A DNA stretch of 64,000 nucleotides from Sweltsa coloradensis (Eukaryota; Arthropoda; Insecta; Plecoptera; Chloroperlidae). The stretch is from assembly GCA_024449915.1 (NCBI GenBank), contig JAMZAV010000109.1, positions 1 through 64,000 on the forward strand, given 5' to 3'. The translations under genes were made by a program, and so were the position numbers. The number at the start of each line of letters is the position of its first letter. The first letter of the stretch is position 1. A model generated the notes under the pieces. It did not search any database. It saw nothing but the letters and a program-made list of their open reading frames with translations, and was not told the DNA's origin. Below are positions 53,375-63,587 of this stretch, piece by piece.

Positions 53375-53820
53375 CATTGAGATGAAGATGGAAGGTTACA
53401 AAAAATACGTGCCTATAATGCGGGATTCGAGCCCACGCTTCGTCTCGATTAGCAAAAGTGCATAAATATGAGACGTAAAGCTATATCAAATCAATCGAAC
53501 CCACTTTCTCGTAGAGCCCTACGTTTCGGATCAGCGCCCTTGTCGTGTATGAGCCACCGCTGACGGCCTAAAATAGTAGTTGATGCGCGCGTGTTTTGTG
53601 TAATCTACTGCCGGGAGTGTCTCCATACAACTAGGAGCAAGTCGCGTAGGTAAATGTGTAATGTGCCTCTTATGATGCGGGAAATGGCGCGAATGATAAG
53701 AAGTCTGATAGCAGAAGTGTAGCCTTCAGATTAACAACGTTATTTATTCCTACATTAGCGCTCACACTCGTGGGAGGACATTTACTCTACCCCTTCCTCC
53801 CCCTCACTCTTTCTCACATT
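53375..53820. other. Mostly unassigned
   Basis: GCTTCGTCTCGATTAGC and ATATGAGACGTAAAGC repeat words seen at 30531-30580. A B-box-like complement (GGGATTCGAGCCC) near 53432 hints at an old tRNA-derived piece. Confidence 0.4.
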
Positions 53821-53824
53821 CCCC

Positions 53825-54185
53825 GTCTGGGCCCGGGGTAGAATTGGCCCAGAGCATGGCTCTGCTAATCGTAAAAGGCGATTGAAGAGAAAAAGTCCTC
53901 CTCGCAAACATCAGCTAGAAAGAGAGGAATATCTTACTCCCCGAAACTAGAGGCGAGCTCTGGCAATCGTCGTCGGGGACCTTGCCCCCTTCCTTGACGA
54001 CCCCCGGCGACGATGACAATGACACAACGAACGATGACAAAGACGATGACGACCGCGACGTGAGAAACCCCCCCCTTCCTCCCCTTACCCGTGGCTGGTT
54101 CTGACCAGCATGGGTCCCTCCTCCCCCCACCCTTTTAGGCTAGAGTGGTGCATTATGACCTAACGGTTGACGCGCCCCTAAACCA
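53825..54185 (+). mobile_element. Family H element, near complete
   Basis: It begins TCTGGGCCCGGGG and has every hairpin. The tail ends early (CGCGCCCCTAAACC). Confidence 0.83.
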
Positions 54186-54399
54186 AATGAACTTTAAACT
54201 TAAACTGCCAGCATTTAATAACCTTAGGATCCACTGGTACATAGTAAGTTTTCGTATTGATAAAGTAGTTTCACATTGTATTGTATGGATGGGCGTAAGT
54301 ATTTTGTTTGTACATTGTACCCTCGAAACTTTCTGCACGAGGTGACAAGGCAGTGAGTGCATTGGGGCAGGCAATGGAAGCAAGAGAACGCTCATGCGC

Positions 54400-54545
54400 G
54401 CACCGGCGTGGAGTGGAGTAGAGCGGGCGAGGTGAGGCGAGGGTAGGGCCGGGAACTAGTATATAGGCGAGAGGCGCACGTCGCAGTCTGGTCATTCGGC
54501 CGCTAGTCGCGCTAGCATCGAGGTGCGCGACCATCACCATGCCAA
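54400..54545 (+). promoter_or_regulatory. Possible TATA-type core promoter
   Basis: A GC/CpG-rich island (GGAGTAGAGCGGGCGAGG) contains AACTAGTATATAGGCG at 54456-54471. About 25-30 bases downstream GTCGCAGTCTGG could serve as an initiator, then CATTCGGCCGCTAGTCGCGC. The layout fits an insect TATA promoter for a + strand transcript. No long frame follows (the ATG at 54539 opens only about ten codons), so the first exon would be non-coding, or the signal belongs to a repeat. Confidence 0.33.
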
Positions 54546-55255
54546 TACTCAGACATCAGTGGAATAACAATTAATCTAGTTAAACAATATAAATATTTAA
54601 ACTTGTATTTTATATTCTAAAATAATATAATTTCTAGTAACAGTGAATATGTTAACCTTGAATTGAACCGACGTAAGGTAACTTAAAGTGAATATTCTTC
54701 GACCACTTACGAGCAGACAGCTGTAAACGTCTATAATAACTTACTAGTGTCTTAATACTTTTTCACATTGTGGCGCCTTGAAATCTAAACTTGTAAATTT
54801 TAAAAAATTCTCCGGGCTTGTTAAAGGTTTTAAAGTGATGAAGTGAACTGAATAGAGCTGTGATTAAACGAATAAAGTGATTGATAGATTGACAATATTG
54901 CATTTTCGCCAGTCTTAATTAAATTCAACTTTTGACTACAACCATACTGTGAACACAGATTACTATCAAACTTAATAATAAAATTTAAAATAAAATACAC
55001 AAATTATAATAATAAATTTTAATAAGTGAGAATACATTCACATTATTCTCAAAACTAATACTAATTGAAACTCAAATATTATAAGATAGTCTACTTACGA
55101 TCTTTGCCGTAATAATTAAATTCTCCTTCTACCGTAAAATGTAGAACATCTAATCGCAGTTATTACTAACCTTGTTATTAACATAATATTGAATTCATTA
55201 TTAACTTTAAAATTAACGAAAACTTAATTCTAAAACTTTGAAAATTACATCAGTT
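54546..55255. other. AT-rich, no identified feature
   Basis: Low-complexity AT-rich DNA. If the promoter at 54.4 kb is real, this would be its leader or intron. Confidence 0.5.
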
Positions 55256-55256
55256 C

Positions 55257-55274
55257 CATAATAATATAATTATT

Positions 55275-55339
<65 letters not shown>

Positions 55340-55371
55340 AAATAAATAATAATAATAATAATAATAATAAA
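55257..55371. repeat. (AAT)n microsatellite
   Basis: Long, nearly uninterrupted AAT/ATA triplets with a few CAAATA breaks. It underlies a spurious Leu/Tyr-rich frame on the - strand. Confidence 0.95.
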
Positions 55372-55379
55372 AATCTTGA

Positions 55380-55690
55380 AATTGAATCTCATGAGGATGA
55401 CTAATGTAAACACGTCGCCGGGCAAGAAGCATGTTCCTGCGGTCGGGTAGAGTCGTGCCTAGTCGTGTTTTGTCGTGTCGTGTCGTGTAATGATGTGTGT
55501 CAATGAGGATATTCCAGTAGTGATTGGCAGGCCGTCCAAAGACGCGTCGCGGACGATATCGCAGCAGCATCGAGGAATCCCTCTTCTGGTCAATGGTAGT
55601 GAGCTTCCTTGAAGGACACTCAACAAGCCAGGTAAGTTGGATGTGGGTTCGAGTCCCGGTCGAGGACAACGAAAAACGTAACAGTTGTAT
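55380..55690. other. Unassigned, with tRNA B-box-like word and CAG|GTAAGT
   Basis: GGGTTCGAGTCCCGGTCGAGG at 55645-55665 resembles the 3' half of a tRNA-derived SINE. AAGCCAG|GTAAGTTGG just before it matches a consensus donor, but the frames upstream contain stops, so I do not call an exon. TCGTG pentamers repeat at 55455-55490. Confidence 0.35.
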
Positions 55691-55764
55691 CTCGTATTGA
55701 AAGAGTTCCGTAAATAAACATTTGTCATGTTCAATTCTATTGTCAATCGTAGTAAAACAAAAAT

Positions 55765-56484
55765 TGTCGCGCCCCTAATCCAAATAATCTTAATGAAGCA
55801 AATCATTATATTTCGTAACCTTCAGTTAATATTGGAGGAAAATTTGTCCAAATATGTATAACTTTTTTATTAAATTCAAGCAAAGATTGTTGGATTTGCG
55901 ACAAGTATCTTGGGATGTGTTGCAAAATAACAAATTGCGTAGTGTGATGCCCACACTGACTAATAAAATTCGTCCACCTACGTCTCGACTCTCACGTAGA
56001 GAAGAGGTGATATTGTCTTGAATTCGAATAGGCTACACACGTCAAACTTAAGGGTATCTCTTAACCATTTATAAGGTTATTTCCATTTGTGGCACATGTG
56101 ATGTACCTTTAACCGAACATCACATGCTAGCAGAATGTACCAAATATGATGCCCTGCGCACACAATTTGATCTCTCCCAATCATATGAAGAACTTCTATC
56201 ATATGATAACGGCGACAAACTTTCTAAATTTCTCATCCAAAGTAATCTATTTAACAAAATTTAATTCACATCATACACATTTCTTTAATTTATTTATTTT
56301 CATTCACATACATAACTTTTGTTTTGCTATTACTGTCATCATCATATTTTATTTGTTATTTATACACTTAGAAAACAATCTAATCATCAAACACACCATT
56401 AACTCATCTCATCAACTTTCATTATCACAGGCGACGCAATATGACCTTACCGTTTGAAGCGCCCTAGTTTCTCACGTCGTCGCT
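55765..56484 (+). pseudogene. Family L C-terminal fragment with 3' terminus
   Basis: From FKQRLLDLRQVSWDVLQNNK through the RLSRREEV region, where a TGA and then a TAA break the frame, and the CCHC finger (a Cys lost in ICGTCD-like sequence). It reaches the ORF end near 56263. UTR and terminus follow, with the core changed to CCGTTTGAAGCGCCC. Confidence 0.85.
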
Positions 56485-56789
56485 AATTTTACAAATACTT
56501 AGTTATCAAAAACGTATATAGTGACAAGGCCCATGTTAACCTAAAAGTGTCAAGACTAGAAAACTTGGTTTATTATTTTAGTTTTAACAAAAGTGGAGTT
56601 AATTTTGTATTATTTAAAACATTATGGCTTTGTATATTACACAAACGCCTACAAAATTTTGGTACTAATGGAGTGATAATATTAAATTCAACCCAGTACC
56701 CACTAAGAAAATACATGTCGATCGTGTATTGAACCCCGCTAGCCGGCGGACGCATTCACTAATAGCTCCCATGAGTTAGTAGCTTGTCA

Positions 56790-56917
56790 ACTTAGAAACT
56801 TAGAAACCAATATAATCATCAAACACACCATTAACTAATTTCATGAACTAACAATATCACAGGTGGCACAATATGATCGACAAATGGTTAAATCGCCCTA
56901 GTTTCTCACGTCGTAAG
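56790..56917 (+). mobile_element. Family L 3' end, decayed
   Basis: AACTTAGAAACCAATATAATC, CACAGGTGGCACAATATG, ATGGTTAAATCGCCC and TTTCTCACGTCGTAAG. A SINE head follows at once. Confidence 0.7.
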
Positions 56918-56919
56918 TC

Positions 56920-57330
56920 CTAGAGCCTACAATGCCAATTCAGAAGGTCCCGGGTTGATCCCGCTACAGGCGGAAGTTTTTTAACTTCTAATATGGACTC
57001 AAGTCCATCACTTCTTATCTTAGGATTAAGCAAATGACTTTAGAGCCGTCCTAGCAACGAAGCACTTAATGATTTAATGAATTCAAAGTTGTTGAGAATC
57101 GGCCTTGTTGATTCTGGCGTTGATTTGCGGGTTTTCGCACTGTCCTGACCACTGATTGTTATAATATTTCCTATTAAAAATATTGATCTTTGGTTGGTTT
57201 TCGCTCACTCGTCGATTGCGTCGGGGCCTGCAGGGTTGGCTTGGTCGTTTGAGTTTAAGGTTTCCCACTGAAAATCAGCTATATGACTGAGTGAGTAGAC
57301 TCTAAATACGAATAAATTCATTTGTTTTAT
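56920..57330 (+). mobile_element. tRNA-Gly-like SINE, + strand
   Basis: The decayed head ends GGGTTGATCCCGC. The body follows in the same order as the other copies (TTTAGAGCCGTCCTAGCAAC, GATTGCGTCGGGG, CCCACTGAAAATCAGC), with tail GACTGAGTGAGTAGACTC and A/T-rich sequence. It abuts the CGT tail of an L copy on its left. Confidence 0.72.
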
Positions 57331-57730
57331 TTATTTAACTTCAGTCAAACTCCATTTTGTGCAATTCTTGGATTGTGTTGAATATTGTCATGACGTGTGA
57401 TAAAATTTGACTTGAGTGCGCAGTAATGTACTTCTAAAAGTCGTCGTTTTTATACCAGCATCGGCAGTCCTGGCTTAGAGGGGTGTCTTTTCATATATCT
57501 TCAAGCAAAGGCAAACTCTGGGACTAAGTTGAAATAACAGACCAAGGTCATTCATTACATCCCAACTATCCGACCACCATATTACTTAGTAAACCGAAGA
57601 GCGTTTCGCCAGGTAAAATTGATGTGTTCCCTAGAGTGTGCATTTCTCAGAATTATCATTGTTATATTTCTGTATTTTGTAATTCGTTGTGCGATGAGGA
57701 ATAGGTTAATAGAGGGTGAATACAGAAATC
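57331..57730. other. No identified feature
   Basis: Unassigned spacer. Confidence 0.5.
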
Positions 57731-57734
57731 GAAA

Positions 57735-57958
57735 GTTGTTTACTTTACTCACTTTTATTTATTTATTTTCATTCACATATATAACTTTTGTTTTGCTATT
57801 ACTGTCATCATCATCATTATATTTTGCTATTTATACACTTAGAAACAATATAATCATCAAACACACCATGAACTCATCTCATCAACTTTCATTATCACAG
57901 GCGGCGCAATTTGACCTAACCGGTTGAAGCGCCCTAGTTTCTCACATCGTCGTCGGTA
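57735..57958 (+). mobile_element. Family L 3' UTR and end
   Basis: TTTATTTATTTTCATTCACA, the ATC run, TACACTTAGAAACAATAT, then CCGGTTGAAGCGCCC and TTTCTCACATCGTCGTCGG. Confidence 0.8.
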
Positions 57959-58580
57959 ACAAAAATTTTAATTTTGATTTATAATATATTTAAAGTAGTA
58001 AACATGAAGATTACGTGGAAGCAAAATTCGATATCACTTTTCATTCAAGTCGACGAAACCCCTAAGTGGCCAACCCCTGCGTAAAATTCTGGTTACGATG
58101 TAATAAACGTCTTCCTTTAACGTTTATTTCATAAAGGTCAAAACCACAATCAATTTTTATTAGATTTACTTAATACCATTTGAGTAATTTGACCAATATC
58201 GAAAGTGCGGTAACTCTTAGAAGATTATTATTCCAATATTGAGAAAACCTTACAAACAGTCGCTTCAACACGGACGTTGATGTACGACCTCTGATTGGCT
58301 ACTGCATGCTATGTCGGTTGTTTGACTATCTTCGGAAAGGTTTTCTTTCGAAATCCGGTCAAAATTAGCATCAACACTCTGGCAAAACAAAAAAACACTT
58401 TCGGAGATGAAAAAGTTACTATCTGGGGGCTTCTGCGGGCAAAGCAAAAAAACACGCTTCCACACGCACATAAGTTATTTCAATCAAAACCTTTTGTTGT
58501 ATATCTTAGCTCGTTGCTATCAACAAAATCGTCACCTCCACCAGTTACCAACAAAATAAACCACAATCATAACTATCGTG
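57959..58580. other. No identified feature
   Basis: A longer frame (58295-58759, +) runs into the next H copy and is not conserved in pattern. No domain was recognised. Confidence 0.45.
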
Positions 58581-58586
58581 TCCCCG

Positions 58587-59150
58587 TCTGGGCCTGGGGT
58601 AGAATTGGCCCAGAGCATGGCTCTGCTAATCCTAAAAGGCGATTCAAGAGTAAAGGTCCACCTCGCAAACATCAGCTAGTAAGCGGGGAGTATTTTACTC
58701 CCCGAACCGAGAGGCGAGCTCTGGCAATCGTCGTCGGGGACCTTGCCCCCTTCCCTTGACGACCCCCCGGCGACGATGAAAATGAAACAACGAACGATGA
58801 CAAAGACGATGACGACCGCGACGTGAGAAACCCCCCTTCCACCCCTTACTCGTGGCTGGTTCTGACCAGCATGGGCCTCTCCTCCCCCCCACCACCCCTT
58901 AGGCTAGAGTGGTGCATTATGACCTAACGGTTGACGCGTCCTTAATCCAAATAAACAAAAACAAAATTGACGACCCCCCGGCGACGATGACAATGACACA
59001 ACGAACGATGACAAAGACGATGACGACCGCGACGTGAGAAACCCCCCTTCCACCCCTTACCCGTGGCTGGTCTGACCAGCAGGGCCTCTCCTCCCCCCCA
59101 CCACCCCTTAGGCTAGAGTGGTGCATTATGACCTAACGGTTGACGCGTGA
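58587..59150 (+). mobile_element. Near-complete H and a 3' duplicate
   Basis: 58587-58966 begins TCTGGGCCTGGGG and has a nine-base stem CGGGGAGTA/TACTCCCCG. 58967-59150 repeats the second half, from GACGACCCCCCGGCGACG on. The two halves are nearly identical, so the duplication is recent. Confidence 0.83.
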
Positions 59151-59930
59151 CATAAACACAACGAGACCCTTCAAAAGCACAATTTAGTTTTAGTTCTTCC
59201 AATCTACTCCCGTGTTTATTCCTGTTCGTTCACCTCGTAAACATCAGCTCCCTGAAACTAGAGGCGAGCTCTGGCAGTCGTCGTCGCGTGTCGTGTCCCC
59301 ACCCTTATATTGGTAAAATGGTGTATAAATACTAAACATGCTACAGTATTTCAAGTTTAGAACAGAGAATGATCACTCCGAGGGATCGAAATGAATAATT
59401 TGTTTCTCCTCTCAATTGCACAATAATTGAAGTTTGGAATAGGTGAATTAATAAATGCATTACTCCAAAGAGTAATAAACTACTATCACATCCACCGACA
59501 AGAGAAGGTTAAAAACGTTACAATAATTTAACTCGACAAAATGAAACCACGACGAAAGCGCACTCAATAATTCAACGAAGGAAATAATTGAAACGCTTAT
59601 ATTGCTGTTGTGTCCTATTTGGTAAATGTATTCCGTGCTTACACCAAGCTTCGTGGAACAAAATGAGATTCCTCATTTCAAAACAATTATAATATAATTA
59701 TTTATAGCACGCATAGTCCCATTCCGTTAAGCGCAGAGAATTGTGAACATGCTATTTCGTCAAAATGATTAATGCAGTGTGCTTTTCGTACTACGCATAA
59801 AACGTGAATTTGAGGTATTCTACCTAATTCGTCATCATTAAGTTATTAATAATTTGCTAGGTATTGGACGAGTTGCCTACAGGTAAATCTTTTCTGACAA
59901 ACGTTCTTCGTTCCTGTTACCCTCATCAAT
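59151..59930. other. Mostly unassigned; small H remnant
   Basis: 59228-59290 matches H (CACCTCGTAAACATCAGC, GAGGCGAGCTCTGGCAG). The rest is AT-rich and unassigned. Confidence 0.5.
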
Positions 59931-59934
59931 GCAC

Positions 59935-60376
59935 ACACTCTTACTTTCCCAGTCATATGAAGAACTTCTATTACATTATGCTGACGACAAACTTGCTAAA
60001 ATTCTTATTCGTAGTTATTTATTAAAGCATATTTAATTGACATCAAAAACTTTTCATTTTGTATAAGTCTTATAAATATATAGTTTTTCACTAGATCATT
60101 TCTATTATTTTCTTTTATATAAATTAAAAAAAACAATATAATCATCATACACAATTACACATAACTTACATAATCGACGTGAGAAATCCCCCGTCCTCCC
60201 GCTACCCGTGGCTGGTTCTGACCAGCATGGGCCCCTTCTCCCCATTTCCCCTAGGCTAGAGTGGAGCATTATGACCTAACGGTTGTCGCGTCCTTAATCC
60301 AATTTTTTTTTTTAAGTTCAATATCACAGGCGGCGCAATAGAACCTAACCGGTTAAAGTGCCCTATAGTTTCTCAC
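59935..60376 (+). mobile_element. L C-terminal remnant, H fragment and L 3' end
   Basis: L at 59935-60045 (TCCCAGTCATATGAAGAACT). H from GACGTGAGAAATCCCCCG to the tail at 60176-60302. L terminus at 60318-60376 (AACCGGTTAAAGTGCCC). Confidence 0.7.
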
Positions 60377-60724
60377 TCTTACAAAGGAGATCAACTAAAT
60401 GAAATTAATAACATAAAATGCAGACAACATAATGAAATAGTAAATTTGAATGAGTATTACACAAAATATGGTAATAGATTTTTATATAGTTGTTATGTTA
60501 AAAAAATTCGCTCGAACAATAATAATTTTGAATAAATTGTCATCTTGTTCATAAGTCTATGAAAGATGGCAAAATATAAAGAGTCCAGATACGGGATAAA
60601 ATTTTATTTAATCAAAATCAAAAAGTAATCGACAGTCGAACAAGATATGTGTAAAACCTCAACAGTTCAATAAGTTTCAATACTAACATAACACGTTCGT
60701 GTGTGCTGACCATTTGGTTCATTC

Positions 60725-60848
60725 GGTACACTTAGAAAACAATCTAATCAACAAACACACCATTAACTCATCTCATCAACTTTCATCATCACAGGCAGTG
60801 CAATATGACCTAACCGGTTAAAGCGCCCTAGTTTCTCACGTCGTCGGT
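60725..60848 (+). mobile_element. Family L 3' end
   Basis: TACACTTAGAAAACAATC to AACCGGTTAAAGCGCCC and TTTCTCACGTCGTCGG. Confidence 0.8.
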
Positions 60849-61265
60849 TTTCGCATACAGTTGCAGGCATGGAAGTGTATATGAAATACTCTTGATGTAA
60901 AGTGCGTAAATCGTGCAAACAATCACAATAACCAATCTTAGAAATAAAATGTGGGTACCTAACTTTTTGGCGAACCAGAACAGCTAGCTTAAAATAAAAT
61001 GGTTTTGAGGGCATCGAATAAAGGCAATAATTTAAAGTCAACTATAAAATATTTCGAATCGCATTAAACAATTATTGATATCATTACGCTTCTCTCATAC
61101 AAAAACATAATCTGTACTCAAACGGTTTCTGCTATTGACAAACTTTTCGTGTGTTACCTGTTTTAAGTCAAGTTGCGCCATTTTTGGTGTGTTATACCAA
61201 TAAATAACCAAATAATAATGACAGTGAATATATTAAGCTTTTTTAATTGTGAGAAAAAGTCAGAG
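60849..61265. other. Unassigned; - strand frame of ~65 codons
   Basis: The part of the - strand frame outside the L copy (about 60850-61041) reads MTLNYCLYSMPSKPFYFKLA and onward with several Tyr, His and Cys. It has no splice consensus that I can place and no recognisable family. It could be chance. Confidence 0.3.
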
Positions 61266-61269
61266 TTTT

Positions 61270-61694
61270 CAGGATGCTTGATCCCCATCTGGGCATGTTT
61301 GGAACGGCTCTGTGATCGTACATGGCCATCTCGCAAGGCAACGGTTGACGCGTACTTAATCCAAATAAAAAAATCAGCCTTTTTAAAGGGGAGTTTTCTA
61401 CTGCCCAAAAATAGATGAGAGCTCTGGCGGGCGACGTGAGAAATTTCCCCCATTCCTCCTTCTACCCGTGGCTGGTTATGACCAGCATGGGCCTCTCCTT
61501 CCCATATCCCTTAGGCTACAGTTACACATTATGACCTAACGGTTAACGCGCCTTTAAAATTAATTAATCGAAATAAAAACAATATAATCATCAATTACAC
61601 AATACCATAACACATTTTATTAACTTTCATTATCACAGGCGGCGCAATGTATCCTAACCGGTTGAAGCACCCTAGATTCTCACGTCGTCGGTGT
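61270..61694 (+). mobile_element. Diverged H pieces and L 3' end
   Basis: CAACGGTTGACGCGTACTTAA (61340-61365), then GCTGGTTATGACCAGC and the tail (61430-61560). L terminus CCGGTTGAAGCACCCTAG and TTCTCACGTCGTCGG at 61636-61694. Confidence 0.7.
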
Positions 61695-62084
61695 TGAATT
61701 CTCCAAAGTTCCGAAATAGAACCTGCTGTTCCAGCGCCGAATCGTCTATATCGGTAGTTTCCGCCACTAATGGCTTTTAGCGGTCACACAGTGGACAAGT
61801 TGGATTTACTCGCCAATGGGAGCTCTGTATCTCGTGCAATCGTGGTCCCTCTATATTTATGTCTCGATCTGTCTTTCCGCACTTGGCGTCTCTATACTAC
61901 TTCAACTTTTGTTTTCGAGAATTTTAAGGTTCATTCGAAAAAAGTTAATTAATCTCAAATCAACAACATTTAATATTATTCAATATACGAGAGAGGGGGA
62001 TTTTCCTTTATTTCTTACTTTTTTGACTGCAATGTACCCTATGTATACGTTTGTCACAAAAAGTGAACAGACTTCTGATTGACA
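61695..62084. other. No identified feature
   Basis: Two overlapping + frames of 60 and 88 codons lack recognisable domains. Confidence 0.45.
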
Positions 62085-62155
62085 TTAATTTAGTTGTTTT
62101 CCAAGATATGACATATGTGATGTATCTTCAACCGTACATCATAACGTTATCACAA

Positions 62156-62768
62156 TTGGATGAGCGAAGCAAAGGTTCCATTTAACTACACTGGAGAAAA
62201 AAATCCGGAATGTTTTTTTTGTTTTTTTTTTGTATTTTTGTGTGTTTGTAAACACGATTTCGGCTAAACCATAACTCCAACTGCAATGAAATTTTATGGA
62301 GGTCTATAAATCTCTGAACAAGAACTGCACGGAGGAAAAATTCGATCAAAAAATTATTTCTCATGAAAATCGCAATTTTACGATTTTTTTCGATTTTTAA
62401 ATAAATTCTTCGACTTATAACATCTTCATGCTTTATCCGATTGTAGGATTTTTTCACAGAACCTTAATTTTATGAATTAATATATTATCATGTGAAGTTT
62501 GAGCGCAATCGAAAAATTATTTCTTATGAAAATCGCAATTTTACGATTTTTTTAATTTTTAAAACATTCTTCGACTTATAACACCTACATGCTTTTTCCC
62601 ATTGTAATGATTTTTTCACATAACCTTAATTTTATGAATTAATATATTCGTGTGAAATTTGAGCGTGATCAAAAATTATCTTTTAAAAAAATCGCAATTT
62701 TATGCTTTTTTCGTTTTAAAAAATTACGCTCATCCATCAACGCGGCGGGACTTAAGCGTTTTTCCTAA
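62156..62768 (+). mobile_element. Helentron-like element, copy 5
   Basis: TTGGATGAGCG at the left is inverted as ACGCTCATCCA near 62726. The hairpin AACGC...GCGTT (62739-62760) follows, and the end is CCTAA instead of CCTAG. The interior is close to copy 3, including CTACACTGGAGAAAAAAATC and repeated AAAATCGCAATTTTACG. Confidence 0.78.
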
Positions 62769-63004
62769 TTTGGTACAAACTATTTATGATACCTTGTGCA
62801 CGCAATTTGCTATCTCCCAAACATTCGCTGAACTTCTATCACATGATTACGGTGAAAAAATTTCAAAATTTTCTCATTCAAATTACTTTATTTAAACCAT
62901 ATTTTATTTACATAAAATACATTTCATTTTTGATATAAATATATAATTTTGCTTTTAACATTACTATCATTTCTATCATTTTCATTTCTGTTGTTATCTT
63001 CGAA

Positions 63005-63070
63005 AGCTTTATAATTAATTAATTCATATCTGTCCTATTCAGTTAAAAACTGATATACAAAGGAATACAA
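63005..63070 (-). mobile_element. SINE-type 3' tail
   Basis: AATTAATTCATATCTGTCC, TATTCAGTTAAAAACTGATA: the same tail family as 7540-7615, inserted in an L 3' UTR. Confidence 0.4.
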
Positions 63071-63468
63071 CCCACCATAAACTAATTTCATTCACTAACA
63101 ATATTACAGGCTTGCGCATTTTGACCGGTTGACGCGCCCTAGTTCCCACGTCGTCATAAGCTCCAATTTCTTTTTGAGGTAACAATTATTGTATACATCG
63201 GTTTGGAATTTGATATAAAAGTGGATTGAACTGCACCAGTTTTAACCTTAAGAAACGGTTTGAAGCATGCGGGTGAAACTTTCAGAGTAAAGCTCCCTAT
63301 TTGAATATCTAGTGCACTTATAGGTCAGCAAACAATTTTGCAATGACTGAAACTGCATATCAACACAAATTTAAAAAAAACTCTTATCGAGGAGATCATA
63401 TCAAAACAAATGTAATGCAGTAGAGTGAGTGTTAGAGATATTCAGTTTACCCAAACCAGTCTTTGCCA

Positions 63469-63501
63469 AGACCTAACCGGTTGAAGCTTCCTAGTTTCTC
63501 A

Positions 63502-63538
<37 letters not shown>

Positions 63539-63549
63539 TCGTCGTCGTT
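63469..63549 (+). mobile_element. Family L terminus with (CGT)12 tail
   Basis: GACCTAACCGGTTGAAGC, TTCCTAGTTTCTCA, then twelve pure CGT units at 63502-63537 and TCGTCGTCGTT. This is the longest L tail in the window. Only the last ~80 bases of L are present, an extreme 5' truncation. It sits about 40 bases beyond the nuclease stop codon, on the opposite strand. Confidence 0.85.
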
Positions 63550-63587
63550 ACCAGCAACAGCTCACTGACGCTCTTCAGCCTTCAGCG

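Larger units (their letters stand above)
62085..63162 (+). pseudogene. Family L C-terminus and 3' end split by a Helentron-like element
   Basis: The CCHC-finger part (GTGATGTATCTTCAACCG) lies left of the insert. The sequence for QFAISQ, AELLSHDYGEKISKF and the UTR lies right of it. A SINE-type tail (63005-63070) lies in the UTR. The terminus is altered to GACCGGTTGACGCGCCC, TAGTTCCCACGTCGTC. Confidence 0.75.

Noticed and set aside
55380..55636. Coding exon ending at CAG|GTAAGT (55636)
   Set aside because: The donor matches well, but every frame through the preceding ~150 bases carries a stop, and the region looks tRNA/SINE-derived.
55640..55665. LTR primer-binding site
   Set aside because: The sequence reads as the sense 3' half of a tRNA (GGGTTCGAGTCCC), not as the complement of a tRNA 3' end, and no LTR pair is visible.
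55250..55669. 139-codon - strand frame rich in Leu and Tyr
   Set aside because: It is the translation of the (AAT)n microsatellite plus a tRNA-like remnant.
58295..58759. Reading frame across H copies (…IGPEHGSANRKRRFKRKSPP-like) as a basic RNA-binding protein
   Set aside because: The same frame appears in several H copies but is broken by different indels and starts in unrelated flanks. Conservation follows stems and loops, not codons.
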